Counted from the first letter of the stretch, positions 11,214 to 22,889 are shown. The stretch is DNA of 64,000 nt from Cryptomeria japonica (GCF_030272615.1 NC_081413.1:445948538-446012537), one strand, 5' to 3'. Translations and numbers: made by a program. The notes: generated from the sequence alone by a model not told the origin.

Positions 11214-11296
11214 TAATGGTAATTATGTGTATACAATACATGGAAATATTGATGATCATTATGTGTCTACAGTGTAATTCTTGTTTATATATAATT

Positions 11297-13735
11297 TTAG
11301 CACTTAGGGTGCTCAAGGGACGACGCTGGTAAGGTATGACCCCGAGCGTTTGATCAAGTGGGGAGGCAAAATAGGAGCATGCATAGGGTAATAATTCCTA
11401 ACTAGACATGTCGGAGCTAACAGTTTGTCATCGCCACGAGAAAAACAAGAAATTGGCCACGCAACAACATTCAATTGAGTGAGACTGATGATTTTTTCAC
11501 CAGCTGAAAAATTGTTGCCCTAATAAAACTGTAGGGCAACTTGAAAAACTGAGATAGACTTTTGTAGGGACCCCTCTCATGGCCCTATAGGTTCAAATAG
11601 ATTGTTTGCAGGTGCCACAGATTTCGAGTTAGGGCATGTCAAAGTTTGACAATTTTTAGCACTTAGGGCGCTCAAGGGATGACGCCATTAGGGTATGACC
11701 CCGAGTGTTCGATCGAGTTTGGGGGGGGGGGAAATAGGGGCATCCATAGGGTAATAATGCCTAAAAGGACATATCAGAGCTGACGGTTCGTCATCATGAT
11801 GAACAGAATGAGAAATTGGCCACGCGACAACATTCGATTGAGTGAGACTGACGATTTTTTTGCCAACCAAAAAATTGCTGCCCTAATAAAACCATTGGGA
11901 AAATTGAAAAACCGAGATAGGATTTTGTAGGGACCCCTCTTGCAGCCCCGTAGGTTCAAATGGATCATTTACAGGTGCCACAGATTCCGAGTTAGCACAT
12001 ATCAAAGGATGACAATTTTTAGCACTGAGGGCACTCAACGGATGATGCCGGTAGGGTATGACACCGAGCGTTCAATCGAGTGGGGGGGAAAAATAGGAGC
12101 ATGCATAGGCTAATAATGCCTAACTGGACATTTTAGAGATGATGTTTTGTCATCGTGATGAGCAGAACGAGAAATTAGCCACGCAACAACATTTGATTGA
12201 GTGAGACTCACAATTTTTTTGCCAACCGAAAAATTGAAAAATCGAGATAGGTTTTTGTAGGGACCCCTCTTGTGGCCCTATAGGTTCAAACAAATCATTT
12301 ATAGGTACCATAGATTCCAAGTTAGGGGCCATCAAAGTTTGACAATTTTGAGCACTTAGGGTGCTCAAGGGACGACGTTGGTAGGGTATGATCCCGAGTG
12401 TTTGATCGAGTGGGGGGTCAAAATAGGAGTATGCATAGGGTAATAATGCCTAAATCGACATGTTGGAGCCAATGATCTGTCATTGCGAGGAGCTGAATGA
12501 GAAATTGGCCATGCGACAACATTCAATTGAGTGAGACTGATGATTTTTTTGCCAACCAAAAAATTGCTGCCTTAATATAATCATAAGGGAACTTGAAAAA
12601 CTGAAATAGGCTTTTTTAGGGACACCTCTCGTGGCCCCATATGTTCAAATGGATAATTAACAAGTGCCACAAATTCTGACTTAGGGCCCATCAAATTTTG
12701 ACAATTTTGAGCACTTAGGGTGCTCAAGGGATGACGCTGGTAGGGTATGACCTTGAGTGTTTGATCAAGTGGGGGGGGAAATAGGAGCATGCATAGGGTA
12801 ATAATGCCTAACTGGACATGTCAGAGTTGACGGTTCATCATTATGATGAGCTGAATGAGAAATTGGCCACGTGACAACATTCAATTGAGTGAGACTGATG
12901 ATTTTTTCACCAATCGAAAAATTGCTGCCCTAATAAAACCGTAGGGAAACTTGAAAAACCAAGATAGTATTTTGTAGGGACCCCTCTCATGGCCCTGTAG
13001 GTTCAAATGGATCATTTGGAGGTGCCATAGATTCCCAATTAGGGCCCACCAAATTTTGACAATTTTGAGCATTTAGGGCGCTCAAGGGACGATGTCGGTA
13101 GGGTATGACCCTGAGCGTTAGACCGAGTGGGGGAGTGGGTGGAAATAGGAGCATGCATAGGGTAATAATGCCTTACTGGACATGTCAGAGCTGATGGTTT
13201 CTCATCGCGATGAGCTGAACGAGAAACTGGCCACATGACAACATTCGATTGAGTGAGACTGATGATTTTTTTGCCAACCGAAAAATTGCTGCCCTAATAA
13301 AACTGTAGGGAAACTTGAAAAACCAAGATAGGCTTTTGTAGGGACCTCTCTCATGGCCCCATAGGTTCAAACAGATCATTCATAGGTGCCATGGATTCCA
13401 AGTTAGGGCCCGTCAAAGTTTGACAATTTTGAGCACTCAGGGTGCTCAAGGGACGATGCGGGTAGGGTATGACCCCGAGCGTTCGACCAAGTGGGGGGAA
13501 AAAATAGGAGCATGCATAGGGTAATAATGCCTAATTGGACATGTCGGAGCCAATAGTTCATCATCCCGATGAGTTGAAAGAGAAATTGGCCACACGACAA
13601 AATTCGATTGAGTGAGATTGATGATTTTTTCGCCAACCGAAAACTTGCTGCCCTAATAAAACCCTGAGCATTCAACCGAGGTGAGGGGAAAAATAGGATC
13701 ATGCATAGGGTAATAATGAATTGTATCAAGTATTG
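11297..13735 (+). repeat. Satellite array, about 360-bp unit, seven copies
   Basis: The word AGCACTTAGGGYGCTCAAGG starts units at about 11299, 11658, 12021, 12351, 12710, 13068 and 13432, so units are 358-364 bp, with one of 330 bp caused by a small deletion. Each unit holds GGTAGGGTATGACCCCGAGC and TAATAATGCCTAACTGGACA. The last unit is truncated near 13733. Short ORFs recur in each unit and are by-products. Diverged copies lie at 59075-59464 and 63634-64000. Confidence 0.93.
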
Positions 13736-13975
13736 TTCATGAAATGAATTGTATTGTATTGTTCATTAGATGAATTGTATTGTTCATTGAATGAATTGTA
13801 TTGTATTGTTGATTAAATGAATTATATTGTTCATAAATTGTATTGTTAATTAAATGAATTGTATTGTATTGTTCATTAAATGAATTATATTGTTCATTAT
13901 ACGAACAACACTTATGATGAAATGAAATGAATTGTATTGTTCATTAAATAACCATTATTAACCATTGTTAATTAT
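13736..13975 (+). repeat. Minisatellite of GAATTGTATTGTTCATTAAA units
   Basis: Imperfect repeats of TGAATTGTATTGTTCATTAAAT, partly expanded by extra TGTAT steps, fill this stretch between the satellite and the next LTR element. No coding signal. Confidence 0.85.
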
Positions 13976-14020
13976 TGGAATGAAGATTAAAGATTTCCAT
14001 GATAACACCATGCACAGATG

Positions 14021-14821
14021 TGTTAGGAATCCCACAGATACTGAGAGGGGGGGGTGAATCAGTATCTGATCGGTATATAGACTTTCTTAACTTAAAACAT
14101 GCAGAACATAATATAACCGTGTACTGGTATGCAAGAAATAATGCAATAAACAAAATCAAGAGCATCCACATGAAAAGAACACCATAACACAAGGTTTTAA
14201 CAAGGAAACCCAGTGTGGAAAAAACCTTGGTGGGATTTGTGACCCACAACATTCACTCACTGGCCAGTAAGAGAATATTACTTACAATAAGGGCCTACAC
14301 ATGCAGGAAGGCCAACTATCTAGAGCTCACTGCTCAATGGGAAGTCTCATTGACTTACAATGAGGATTATACAAGTCCAATATCTTGTACTACTTTGCAA
14401 TAGCATCTTCAATGCCAGATTCAGTACCGGTTCCTACTATGTTCTTTACATATACCCCTTAACCTATATTTCACATAATAGGTCTGCCTAATATTTTCCT
14501 TAATTCTTATATCTCCTATATCAAATGTCTACAATGATCTCTTTTATATATAAGAGTCATTTTACAATTTGCCAAGTCGGCTTACACATTTTTACAATAA
14601 TAAACAAAATATAATATAACAAAAGCCTATCGACCTCTATGCCGGTATACTTCCCTTCTTCCGTGTTGGTGCTGGTGTCGGTATCCTGAGTGCCGGTGTA
14701 GAGTGTGATATGCTGATGTCGATATAATGCCTTTGTCGGTGCCATAGGATTGCAAGGTTGCCATCAATGACAAAATCTTCAATCACATGCAATGTCTCAT
14801 TGGAGTGTGTATATGCCAACA
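14021..14821 (-). repeat. 3' LTR of E1
   Basis: 801 bp. Plus-strand ends are TGTTAGGAATCCC and GCCAACA. Near-identical to 19849-20625. It contains TTTTATATATAAGAG near 14540, a TATA-like site in either orientation. Flanked on the left by AGATG. Confidence 0.93.
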
Positions 14822-14846
14822 AGCTCCCCCTTTGGCATTGATGGCA
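14822..14846 (-). promoter_or_regulatory. Polypurine tract of E1
   Basis: On the minus strand CATCAATGCCAAAGGGGGAG abuts the 3' LTR. This is the usual place and composition of the second-strand primer. The same CATCAATGCCAAAG word stands before the 3' LTR of element C at 47954. Confidence 0.8.
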
Positions 14847-15033
14847 ACACTCATGAGAAATTTCAAAAATGATCCAAAAAATGTGAAGTCCAAAAATGTT
14901 ACCAAAAATGTGTGAGCTCCCCCTAAGCGTATGATTCCTATGATTTGAATTTTCTCATCCTACTACTCTCCCTTTGGCATCAATGACAAAGGTTGTCAAG
15001 ATGTCAGTAGAGTTTGTAGTTTCAACCTTGTAA

Positions 15034-16990
15034 CTAGGTAGTTACAATTTGAAAAAGATCTCCAAAAATCAAGTTTATACTATCCATAAACTTCTTGCTA
15101 TCCTTTATTGTTGTCTCTGTTCTCTTCATTGTACTGGTGAGATGCTTCAAATGCTCTGTCAATGTTTTCTTTCCCTGTATTAGTGCCTCAAATACTTCCT
15201 TCCGTAGTGATGCTAAATAGTCCAATCTTGGACTTAGTTTTGATCTCAAATGTTTTGCCTTATTCACTATCTTTTCTTTCTCTCTTTCCAATTTAAGTAA
15301 TTCTTCTTCAAAAAAATTTATCTTCTCCTCAAAAACTGATAGTGTATCAGGTGAGTTGACAAAACTATCTACAAGTTTATTGATCTCATCCTGTACCTTG
15401 CTCATTTTCTTGTCTATATCTATAGTCAAAAAGTTTGTTTTATAGGTATCTTTGTACAAATTTTTTTACTCTTTTAATAAATTACATAATTCTAGTAGAA
15501 GTGTGTCAAAATCTCTGTTACACTTCTTTATTTGCTCATCAAAGAATTTTTGGTTTTCAACTTCTACTTTATCCTTCAATGACTCTTCTTTTATTTTCTC
15601 AATGTTTTTTGAGATATATTTACACAGTGTATCAAGTTGTCCTAAAGAATCTTTATTGTCTATATTACTGTTGGAAGCAATTACCTTCAAAATTGGTATG
15701 GTATCATCAATTGCTTTATAAGCTTGTGAGCTACAGTCGGTTATTTTCTTGATTGAGTCTAATAGTACCTCAGTCACATTAGTTGATTTGAAGCCTGATG
15801 ATGAATCAACAATCTGAGTACCGATGGAAGTAACCAAGCTTGTATTGACCTCTGGTAGGTCTATTTGTGTCTGCATTTCTTTAAGCAATGATTTTTCTAC
15901 TTCACTAGTTGTCTGTTGTACTATTTCCTTATGTATATGTTCCCATTGTTGTTGTTCCTGTTTTGGAGCCTTTTTCTCTGTTTGTTCCTCTGTTTGTTGC
16001 ATTGTCTCAGTCTGTGTCTGAGTCTTTACCTTTTTCTCTTTGACTTCTACCAGTTTCTCCTGTGTGTTATCAGTTTCCTTAGCTACCAGAGGCTCACTAG
16101 CCATATCAGTCTTATTAGTTGTATCTTTGTCTACCACAATGTTGATCTTTTGAGTATCAACATTCACAGTATATAAAACTTCAGGATTAGGATTATCATA
16201 CTCTGCATCCATACTCTCAGCTACTGGTTGATCTTCTGTAGTTGTTGTTTTTACTGATGGAGTAATTAAAGGAGGTGGGGGTAAGTTGTCTCTAACCTTG
16301 ATACTAGGTGGTCCACCAACTTTACCTTTACCCTTGTCTCTATCTTTCTGATAAACTTTTATGGGTTTGGGGTTCGTATACTCTTCTTGTTTTTCTTTCT
16401 CATCTAGGAATATGTCCCATCCATTTTCTATCTCCTCAGTCACCTCATTAATTCTTCCAACCATTAAAGCAATGTGTTGGTGTGTAGTAGAAAATATTGT
16501 CTGGTTGGCCTAAGTAATTAGTTCATCAATTTCTTTGGGTGAGTTTACCGGATATACAGCAAGTAGCTTTTCAATCTTTATTTTCTTATCTAGTTCTATT
16601 ACTACTTGTTTTCTTGTTTCTATTCTTTTAAATAGCTCATCTGGAATTTCATTGACTACTTCCATCAAAAACTTCTTGTACATATCCATGTGCAATATAA
16701 CACTATTTTCAACTTGCTCTTTTTCATCAGCTGTTAAGGTGTCATATATTTTCTCTATGTTCTTCAATTTACCTTCCTCTGTGATTTCATTTAGTAGTAT
16801 ATCAAGAGGGGCTAAGTCTTTGTTTGTCCTCTTCTTCTTCTTGGGTGTCAGTTTCTTCTTTGGTGTGGCCTTTCTTACTGGAGATCTCACTACTTGTTGT
16901 TTTTGTCTTGTCCTCCTAGGTGAGGGTGTGGTTTCCGATGAGGGATTTCTTTTCCTTACAACTCTTTGAAAGTTGTAGGCATGTCATTCC
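15034..16990 (-). pseudogene. E1 ORF2, C-terminal coiled-coil region
   Basis: One frame from about 16990 to 15034, broken only by stops near 16510 (TAG) and 15465 (TAA). It opens with a basic stretch rich in TPKKK (about 16890-16810), continues with helical segments such as IYDTLTADEKEQVENS, then a Lys/Glu/Gln-rich low-complexity part (QTQTETMQQTEEQTEKKAPK, about 16020-15960), and ends in heptad-like helices (NFFEEELLKLEREKEKIVNK). Element C has the same order in its ORF2: basic part, helical part with DEFNSEEKDEVL, Glu/Lys-rich part, coil. A frameshift near 16980 separates it from the N-terminal part. Function unknown; the composition suggests a structural or assembly role, which is inference. 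Confidence 0.7.
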
Positions 16991-17027
16991 CTGAAGAAGT
17001 ACCTACCGTTGATAGGTGAGTTTTAGG

Positions 17028-18317
17028 TTATGGAGCTGCTAACTCATCCTCTGTTATACCGATTTTCTTCAATACATCTTCTTTGATGGCTTTTGCTTGT
17101 CTGGAACCTTTCCTTACAACTGCCTCAACCTTTTTCACTCTTTTCTTTGATTGTATTTGGCTTTCAATGGTTTTTGCACTACCAAATACTTCTTCCTTAG
17201 GTTCTCTAGGGGCTTCCAGAAGTGCTTTAGCATATGTTTCAACTATGTGATCATCTGATTTATAGCCCATCTCAGTTACCCAAACTATCCTAGGGATGAC
17301 TGCTTCCATCCAGATTTCATCTTTCTTGATGACAAAGCATATTTCATCTTTGTATTTGTCGACAATCTTTTGTTATAACCTTATTCTTTTCTTCATTTTG
17401 GCCTTTAATGCTTGAAAGAAGTCATGAATATTGTTTTCCTTGTTTTCACCCATGTTATTGAATAGTTTTGTCAACTGTTTGCCTACCGATATATCATATC
17501 CAAGTTCTTTGTAGCCTATACCAGGAACCTATTTTGTTATATGTAGCATCAGACATACTAACAAATTTCCAAACCTGAAAGTTCCTTTCTTGTCCTTCTT
17601 GATCTTTCCAAGGTTGTCAATTAACTCATCTTTTAACCACTCACATACATCAATTTTTTCATTATCTGTGACCATATCATAAAAACTCTTAATGCATAAA
17701 ATTGAAACTAAATTGAGTCTATTTGCATGAGTAGCTTTATATCCTAATATCATGCTGATAAATCTCACATTAATGTCTGTTACATCATTAACTCTTAGGG
17801 ACCTCTTGTCGAATGTTGCACCAGTTAGGTTTGTAACTAGGTCATTGGATACCTTCTTGGTTTTATCTGGTCTTTTACCGATGGTCGGTAACCCTGTGAT
17901 AGCTTTCATAGCTTCCTTGGTGATTTTGTGGACTGCATCTAACCAAAAAAACTCACCATGTACCCTGCTTAAGACTATCCTAATTACATCCTTGGGAAAT
18001 TCAGGAATGCTAAGGATCTCTATAAATCCTAGGGTCTCAATGATCTTGTGTTCATCTTTTACATTGCCAATTTTATCACATATCATAGTTTTAAACATGG
18101 TTTTAATTTCTTCATCTCCTAGTTCCTCAATGTTGCAGTGGATGTACATTCTAGGGTCTTTAGCATAAACAACCCCCTTAGGAATTTGAGAAAAAGCACC
18201 TAAGGTATCATCTTTCTTTGCTACCTCGGGAACTAACTGAAATATGGGCCTAGGTCTTTTTATCACTTCAACAATAGTAGGGTTTGCTATATATTCAATT
18301 GCAAAGGTGGATGCCAT
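17028..18317 (-). pseudogene. E1 ORF2, conserved N-terminal domain of unknown function
   Basis: 430 codons in one frame, interrupted by TAG near 17528 and TAA near 17373. It starts MASTFAIEYIANP. A domain of about 300 residues is shared with element C: MILGYK...RLNLVS (C: MVIGYK...RINSVS), then DVCEWL..ELIDNLGKIKKD (C: DLCTGM..QLLLNLKEIKKD), FRFGNLLVCL (C: FMFGQLLVGL), then KMKKRIRL, IVDKYKDEICFVI and WMEAVIPR (C: KMSQRVRI, IVKKYEDDIYFTI, LMEAVEPR). I do not recognise an enzyme motif. It may be related to plant transposon-associated domains of unknown function. It replaces pol in position, and a TATA-like box lies about 145 bp upstream of the ATG. Confidence 0.75.
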
Positions 18318-18458
18318 GATTAAATACCTTTTACTACCTTAGGATGGATGATTGCTTAGAGTGTTCTTGCTTCTTGCTCGAAATGCCTTAGCTCAGAATC
18401 TTCATGCTCTTTGTAAGTTTGAAATCTTGGTGAAATGAAATGGAACCAAAACCTTGAA

Positions 18459-18464
18459 TTTATA
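18459..18464 (-). promoter_or_regulatory. TATA-like box before E1 ORF2
   Basis: The minus strand reads CACTATAAATTCAAGG, about 145 bp upstream of the ORF2 ATG (18317). Element C has GTATAAATACAG upstream of its ORF2. An internal promoter would make ORF2 a separate transcript. This is predicted from position only. Confidence 0.45.
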
Positions 18465-18619
18465 GTGTCTTTTCACCATCTACCACATTAATTGCATTCC
18501 AGTTAAGTATTCACTTAACATTGTTTGCTAGTAATAAGTAATTTCCAAATTCTTATCTCTAACCGAGGGAATAATAGCACTTGTGTCAATATATTGCCAA
18601 ACCCTCAAGGAAATTTTCT

Positions 18620-19804
18620 TCAATTAGATGAAGAACTTCCTGCCAGTGGAGCACTGCTCTGTCCTTCTAGTGAAGCATCACTTTGTTCTGCCGGTGAAGC
18701 ATTGGTTTGTTCTATCGGTGGAGGAGTATTCCCAATATTTAGATCAACTTTTCTAATCCATTGTTTAGAGAATTCTTGCTTAACCTCTTCAACTTTTTCT
18801 TTACCTTTCAAGCTAGAACTTTTGTTGTCTACCGATGTTCCTTTACTTCTACAGAATTTAGCAATATGCCCAATCTTGTTACATGCATAACAAGTTACAT
18901 TATTTTTCTAAATAGCTTTTCCATAACCTATGCTGGTTTGTGTTCTGCATTGATTAGATAAATGCCCAAATCTTCCACAAAAATAACATCTCACATTCAT
19001 TCTGCAGTTTTCAGAATTGTGACCTACTTTGTTGCATTTAGAACATTGACCAGTGGGTGTGTTGATATTCTGATAATTTCTAAATCTACATTCATTTTCT
19101 CTATGACCATACTTATTACAGTTAAATCATTTTCCATTAAATTTATAAGCATTAGGTTGTCTTACTAGTTTGTTGGGATCCTGAGTATTTGTAGTACAAG
19201 AGCTTTCACCAACTTCAAATCCAATTCCAAAAGTGTCACCTTTAGGTTTTTGATTCTTCAGCAAGGTGCCAAGTTCCTCTAAGCTTTTCTTGAATTTTTC
19301 TTTATGTTGATTTGCAGTTTCTAGTTCTCTTTCTAAGACTTCTTTTTGTCTCATCAGTTCATTTGAGTCATTCTGAGTATGCATTAGATCTGTCTTCAAC
19401 ATGTCATTTTCATAGCTAAGTCTTGTGTTCTCATTTGCTGCATCACTTAGTCTTCTGGTCAATTCTTCTTCATTCTTCTTCATATCCTCAATCTCTTTGC
19501 AAAATCTCATAGTCATATCCTGCATCTCATTCTTTGTTGTCATGATCTCTTGTTTCAACTTCCTTATCATATCATTACGTGATTCCTTTTCATCATTCTC
19601 ATTTTGCAATTTTTCACAAAGTTCTCTTCTCTTATTTCTTGCAACAGTAAAATTTTCTTGAAGTGCCTGAATGATATCCTGAGCTGCCCTTAAATCATCT
19701 TCTAGTTTGATATTTTTCAATTTTTGTACATCATAGTCTGCAAGAGCTCCTTCCAATTGCTTCATCAGATTTTCCATCTTTACTGGTGTCAAGATCTTCC
19801 TCAC
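18620..19804 (-). pseudogene. E1 gag: coiled coil plus four CCHC zinc knuckles
   Basis: 395 codons in one frame with TGA near 19127 and TAG near 18911. Residues 1-200 are a long coiled coil (KLKQEIMTTKNEMQDMT and similar), ending in GIGFEVGESS. Four knuckles follow between about 19135 and 18855: one whose first Cys codon is now a stop (NCNKYGHRENEC), CSKCNKVGHNSENC, CYFCGRFGHLSNQC and CYACNKIGHIAKFC. The tail is rich in Glu/Gln/Pro/Ser. Gag would form the particle and bind RNA. Most Copia-type gags have a single knuckle, so four is unusual; element C has the same set. It begins 45 bp inside the primer site. Confidence 0.82.
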
Positions 19805-19830
19805 GTTGTTAGGCTTCTAAAAATAGAGGA

Positions 19831-19846
19831 CCAGGCTCTGATACCA
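19831..19846 (-). promoter_or_regulatory. Primer binding site of E1 (tRNA-iMet type)
   Basis: The minus strand reads TGGTATCAGAGCCTGG two bases after the 5' LTR. TGGTATCAGAGC is the common plant primer site complementary to the 3' end of initiator tRNA-Met. Confidence 0.9.
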
Positions 19847-19848
19847 AT

Positions 19849-20625
19849 TGTTAGGAATCCCACAAATACTAAGAGGGGGAGGTGAATCAGTATCTGACTG
19901 GTATATAGAATTTCTTAACTTAAAACATGCAGAACATAATATAACAGTGTACCAGTATGCATGAAATAATGAAATAAACAAAATCAAGAACATCCACATG
20001 AAAAGCACACCATAACACAAGGTTTTAACGAGGAAACCCAGTGTGGGAAAAACATTAGTGGGATTTGTGACCCACAATATTCACTCATTGGTGAATAAGA
20101 GAATATTACTTACAATAGGGGCCTACACATGCAGGAAGGCCAACTGCCTAGAGCTCATTTCTCAATGGGAAGTCTCACCGACTTACAATGAGGATTATAC
20201 AAATCCAATATCTTGTACTGCTTTACAATAGCATCTTCAATGCCAGATTCAGTACCGGTTCTTGCTCTGTTCTTTACATATACCCCTTAACCTATATTTC
20301 GCATAATAGGTCTGCCTAATATTTTCCTTAATTCTTATATCTCCTATATCAAATGTCTACAATGATCTCTTTTATATATAAGAGTCATTTTACAATTTGC
20401 CAAGTCGGCTTACACATTTTTACAATAATAAAAAAAATATAATATATCAAAATCTTGTTGGCCTCTGTGTCGGTGCTGATGTCAGTGTCCTGAGTGTCAG
20501 TGTAGAGTGTGATCTACTGATGCTGGTATAATGCCTTTGTCGGTGCCATAGGATTGCAAGGTTGCCATAAATGACAAAACCTTCAATCACATACAATGTC
20601 TCATTGGAGTGTGTATATGCCAACA
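19849..20625 (-). repeat. 5' LTR of E1
   Basis: 777 bp, aligned end to end with 14021-14821; a short deletion near 20465-20475 accounts for the length difference. Flanked on the right by AGATG (20626-20630). Confidence 0.93.
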
Positions 20626-20821
20626 AGATGAGCAATAATTTATATGATCGAATATCAACTTCTGTATAAATAAAAATTTCAAATGATTACAAATGTATGT
20701 CCATACACAAATATGGCATAAACACCAACTGAAACAAAATGTATGTCTAAATACGTGAATGTATGTCCATATACAAAATATACATGCCAACTAGACATGT
20801 AAGCATCCCAAAACTATCTAT

Positions 20822-22708
20822 AACATCCTAAGCTACTGATGGATCATCAAAATCGATCCTCTTCACCACACTGCTTGGCTCTGAAGGATCATGCACAATA
20901 AAAACAAACCACGATTAATATTAGTTATATTATATAATTCACATTCAAAAAGTTAACATAAAAATGAACTATAATTGAACTATTCATGTTTACCTCATCT
21001 GCACGTTTTCTCTTCAACTTTGTAGGACTCTTGATGTATGTCTTCAGTAGAGGAGGTATGTTTTGAATATTTTCATATACAACCTACATATGTTCAGAAA
21101 CATGACATTGATACAAGTTAGCATATAATTGTCACTGATAATAACAAATTATATCTACTAATCAAAAAATAAAATAAACACACATCTACTCGAGGCATCT
21201 CTTCTTCTTCTTCAGGTATACTGGGTGTAGTCATCAGGGATGTGAAGCCAAGAATTCTTTGTATATATACACAACAAGTATATGAAACTATCAATCTATG
21301 TCTAGACATGTATAATCACTATAAGTTATTTAAACTATTCATTCAATCATATTTGCATTCAATTACCTTTCCCTTGTCTCCAACTACACTACCAGATCCC
21401 AAATCACACTGCCCCACACTCATGCTGCTTGTGCCCTACAAGAGTAAAATAAGATATACATGCAAGTTACTACATAATCTAATTAATACCAATATAAATG
21501 ATGAGCATGTATGTACAATAAAATACAAACGACTAGGTACAATAATATGTGTATTGTCAAGCTATCAAGGCCAAATGAAATGGCCGACAAGGTGCCCTCC
21601 TAAATCTGTCTCAACTCCTCCTTGGTCATCAACTGTTAAATAGACCATGTAAATAAAAATATAACATGAACTGTGAAAATACAAATCTTACCACTACATC
21701 ATCAATGTATGATGATGGTGCCTCCTCACCTCTAGCATGTGAGGACTCCCCAGGGTATCCTCCAGTCTGTGTAATAATATCTGGTGCATCATGCATCTCA
21801 TGCACCTCATAATCTGCACTATCCATAGGAGGATCAACGGGCTCTCTAACCGGACCCAAGCATACGTGTCTAGACATGACACAACTATGGGGCATGCATA
21901 TGTGCGGAGCCGAGGATGACGTGTCAACGCCACCAGATGCAATGCTACCATCAGGAGTAGGTTGAGCTACTGACCCAACCTGAGAAACCAAAAGGCTACT
22001 CAAAGAGTGAATAGCCGATATGGTTTGTGAAGTTGCTTCACAAATGATATCAGGATGCTGCACTGTAGGTGGGGGATCAATAGGAAGAGGGGGGACATAT
22101 GGGCCCTGGACTACTCTAACTACCCTAGTTCTATTTTGGGGCATACCTAAACCTACACCCTAGAAAGGTTGGATGTCAAAGTAGTTCACATGTTTGTGTA
22201 AAAAAAACTCAGCATACAATTTTTTTATGAAATAGAAGGGGATATCAAGATTGTTGTTGGGTGGTTTGTTGAAAACCATCCACCAATGATCCCAAAAAGT
22301 TTTCACAATCCCATAATTTGTGCACCATTTAATAGAAAGTTTTGTTTTTTTGGCATCTATGGGTTGACCAGTGCAGGGATTGACAAACAATGAGACGATA
22401 TCGGCTTTGGATATCTCGAGATCCTTGATAACCTTATATGACAAGCAATCTGCATATTTTTCCCTCATAGAATCTTGCCACAAAAGGGCAGCATTGTGCT
22501 CCTCAGTCATGGTTTCCATACTCTTTATGATTGACGTGAGAGGATCAAACATTGGGTTTAGACAAGGGATCCTATGATATACTTCTGCAATCCCCCTCAA
22601 TTCATTCAAATTTTGTGCAATCAAATCCTGAATTGACGGGGGGTTTGGCAAATGAGGGTTTGGTTGTTGCAGTTGTGGTTGGTCAACATTTTCATTGTTA
22701 TCTCCCAT
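20822..22708 (-). CDS. Unrecognised multi-exon gene or pseudogene
   Basis: Exon 1 (22708-22160) starts at ATG, MGDNNENVDQPQLQQ, and continues with DCLSYKVIKDLEISKADIV and TFWDHWWMVFNKPP, ending YFDIQPF. A second exon (about 22145-21695) encodes MPQNRTRVVRVVQGPYVPP and ends at a good donor (GTGGTAAG). Further short stretches with plausible AG and GT edges lie at about 21635-21540, 21436-21365, 21250-21185 (TTPSIPEEEEEMPRVD), 21090-20995 (LLKTYIKSPTKLKRKRADE) and 20878-20822 (KRIDFDDPSVA, stop). One predicted exon holds an in-frame TAG, so it may be dead. I recognise no domain. The upstream layout (CT tract, GATATC words, CATATG array) matches the transposase-like gene at 9.7 kb, so it may be a second gene of the same element type. 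Confidence 0.4.
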
Positions 22709-22889
22709 TTTTAACCTAATTGAATGTAAACAATTCAATTTAGTTAACAAATTTAAACAATTAGGTATTTGATTTTAAAAAACCTAGTTTTCATGAAAAA
22801 AATCATATTTTCAATGAAAAATCAAATAAAAATTAACAAAAAATATAAAAAATGAATGAAAATGATTGAAAACGATAAAATTCTTACCT

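Larger units (their letters stand above)
14021..20625 (-). mobile_element. Non-autonomous LTR retrotransposon E1 (gag + ORF2, no pol)
   Basis: Two direct LTRs (14021-14821 and 19849-20625) flank 5.0 kb of internal DNA. The 5-bp duplication AGATG is present at 14016-14020 and 20626-20630, so the ends are exact. On the minus strand the right LTR is followed by TGGTATCAGAGCCTGG, matching the tRNA-iMet type primer site, and the left LTR is preceded by a GCCAAAGGGGGAGC polypurine tract. The interior codes for a coiled-coil gag with four CCHC knuckles and a long second ORF. I find no protease, integrase, RT or RNase H. It must have moved with enzymes from another element, most likely a Copia type given TGTTGG...CTAACA ends and 5-bp duplications. 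Confidence 0.92.

Noticed and set aside
11688-13729. Recurring frames of 60-110 codons in the satellite
   Set aside because: The same peptide words (MIHLNLRGHERGPYK, RLAKKSSVSLNR) recur once per unit and are broken differently in each, so they follow the satellite period and not a protein.
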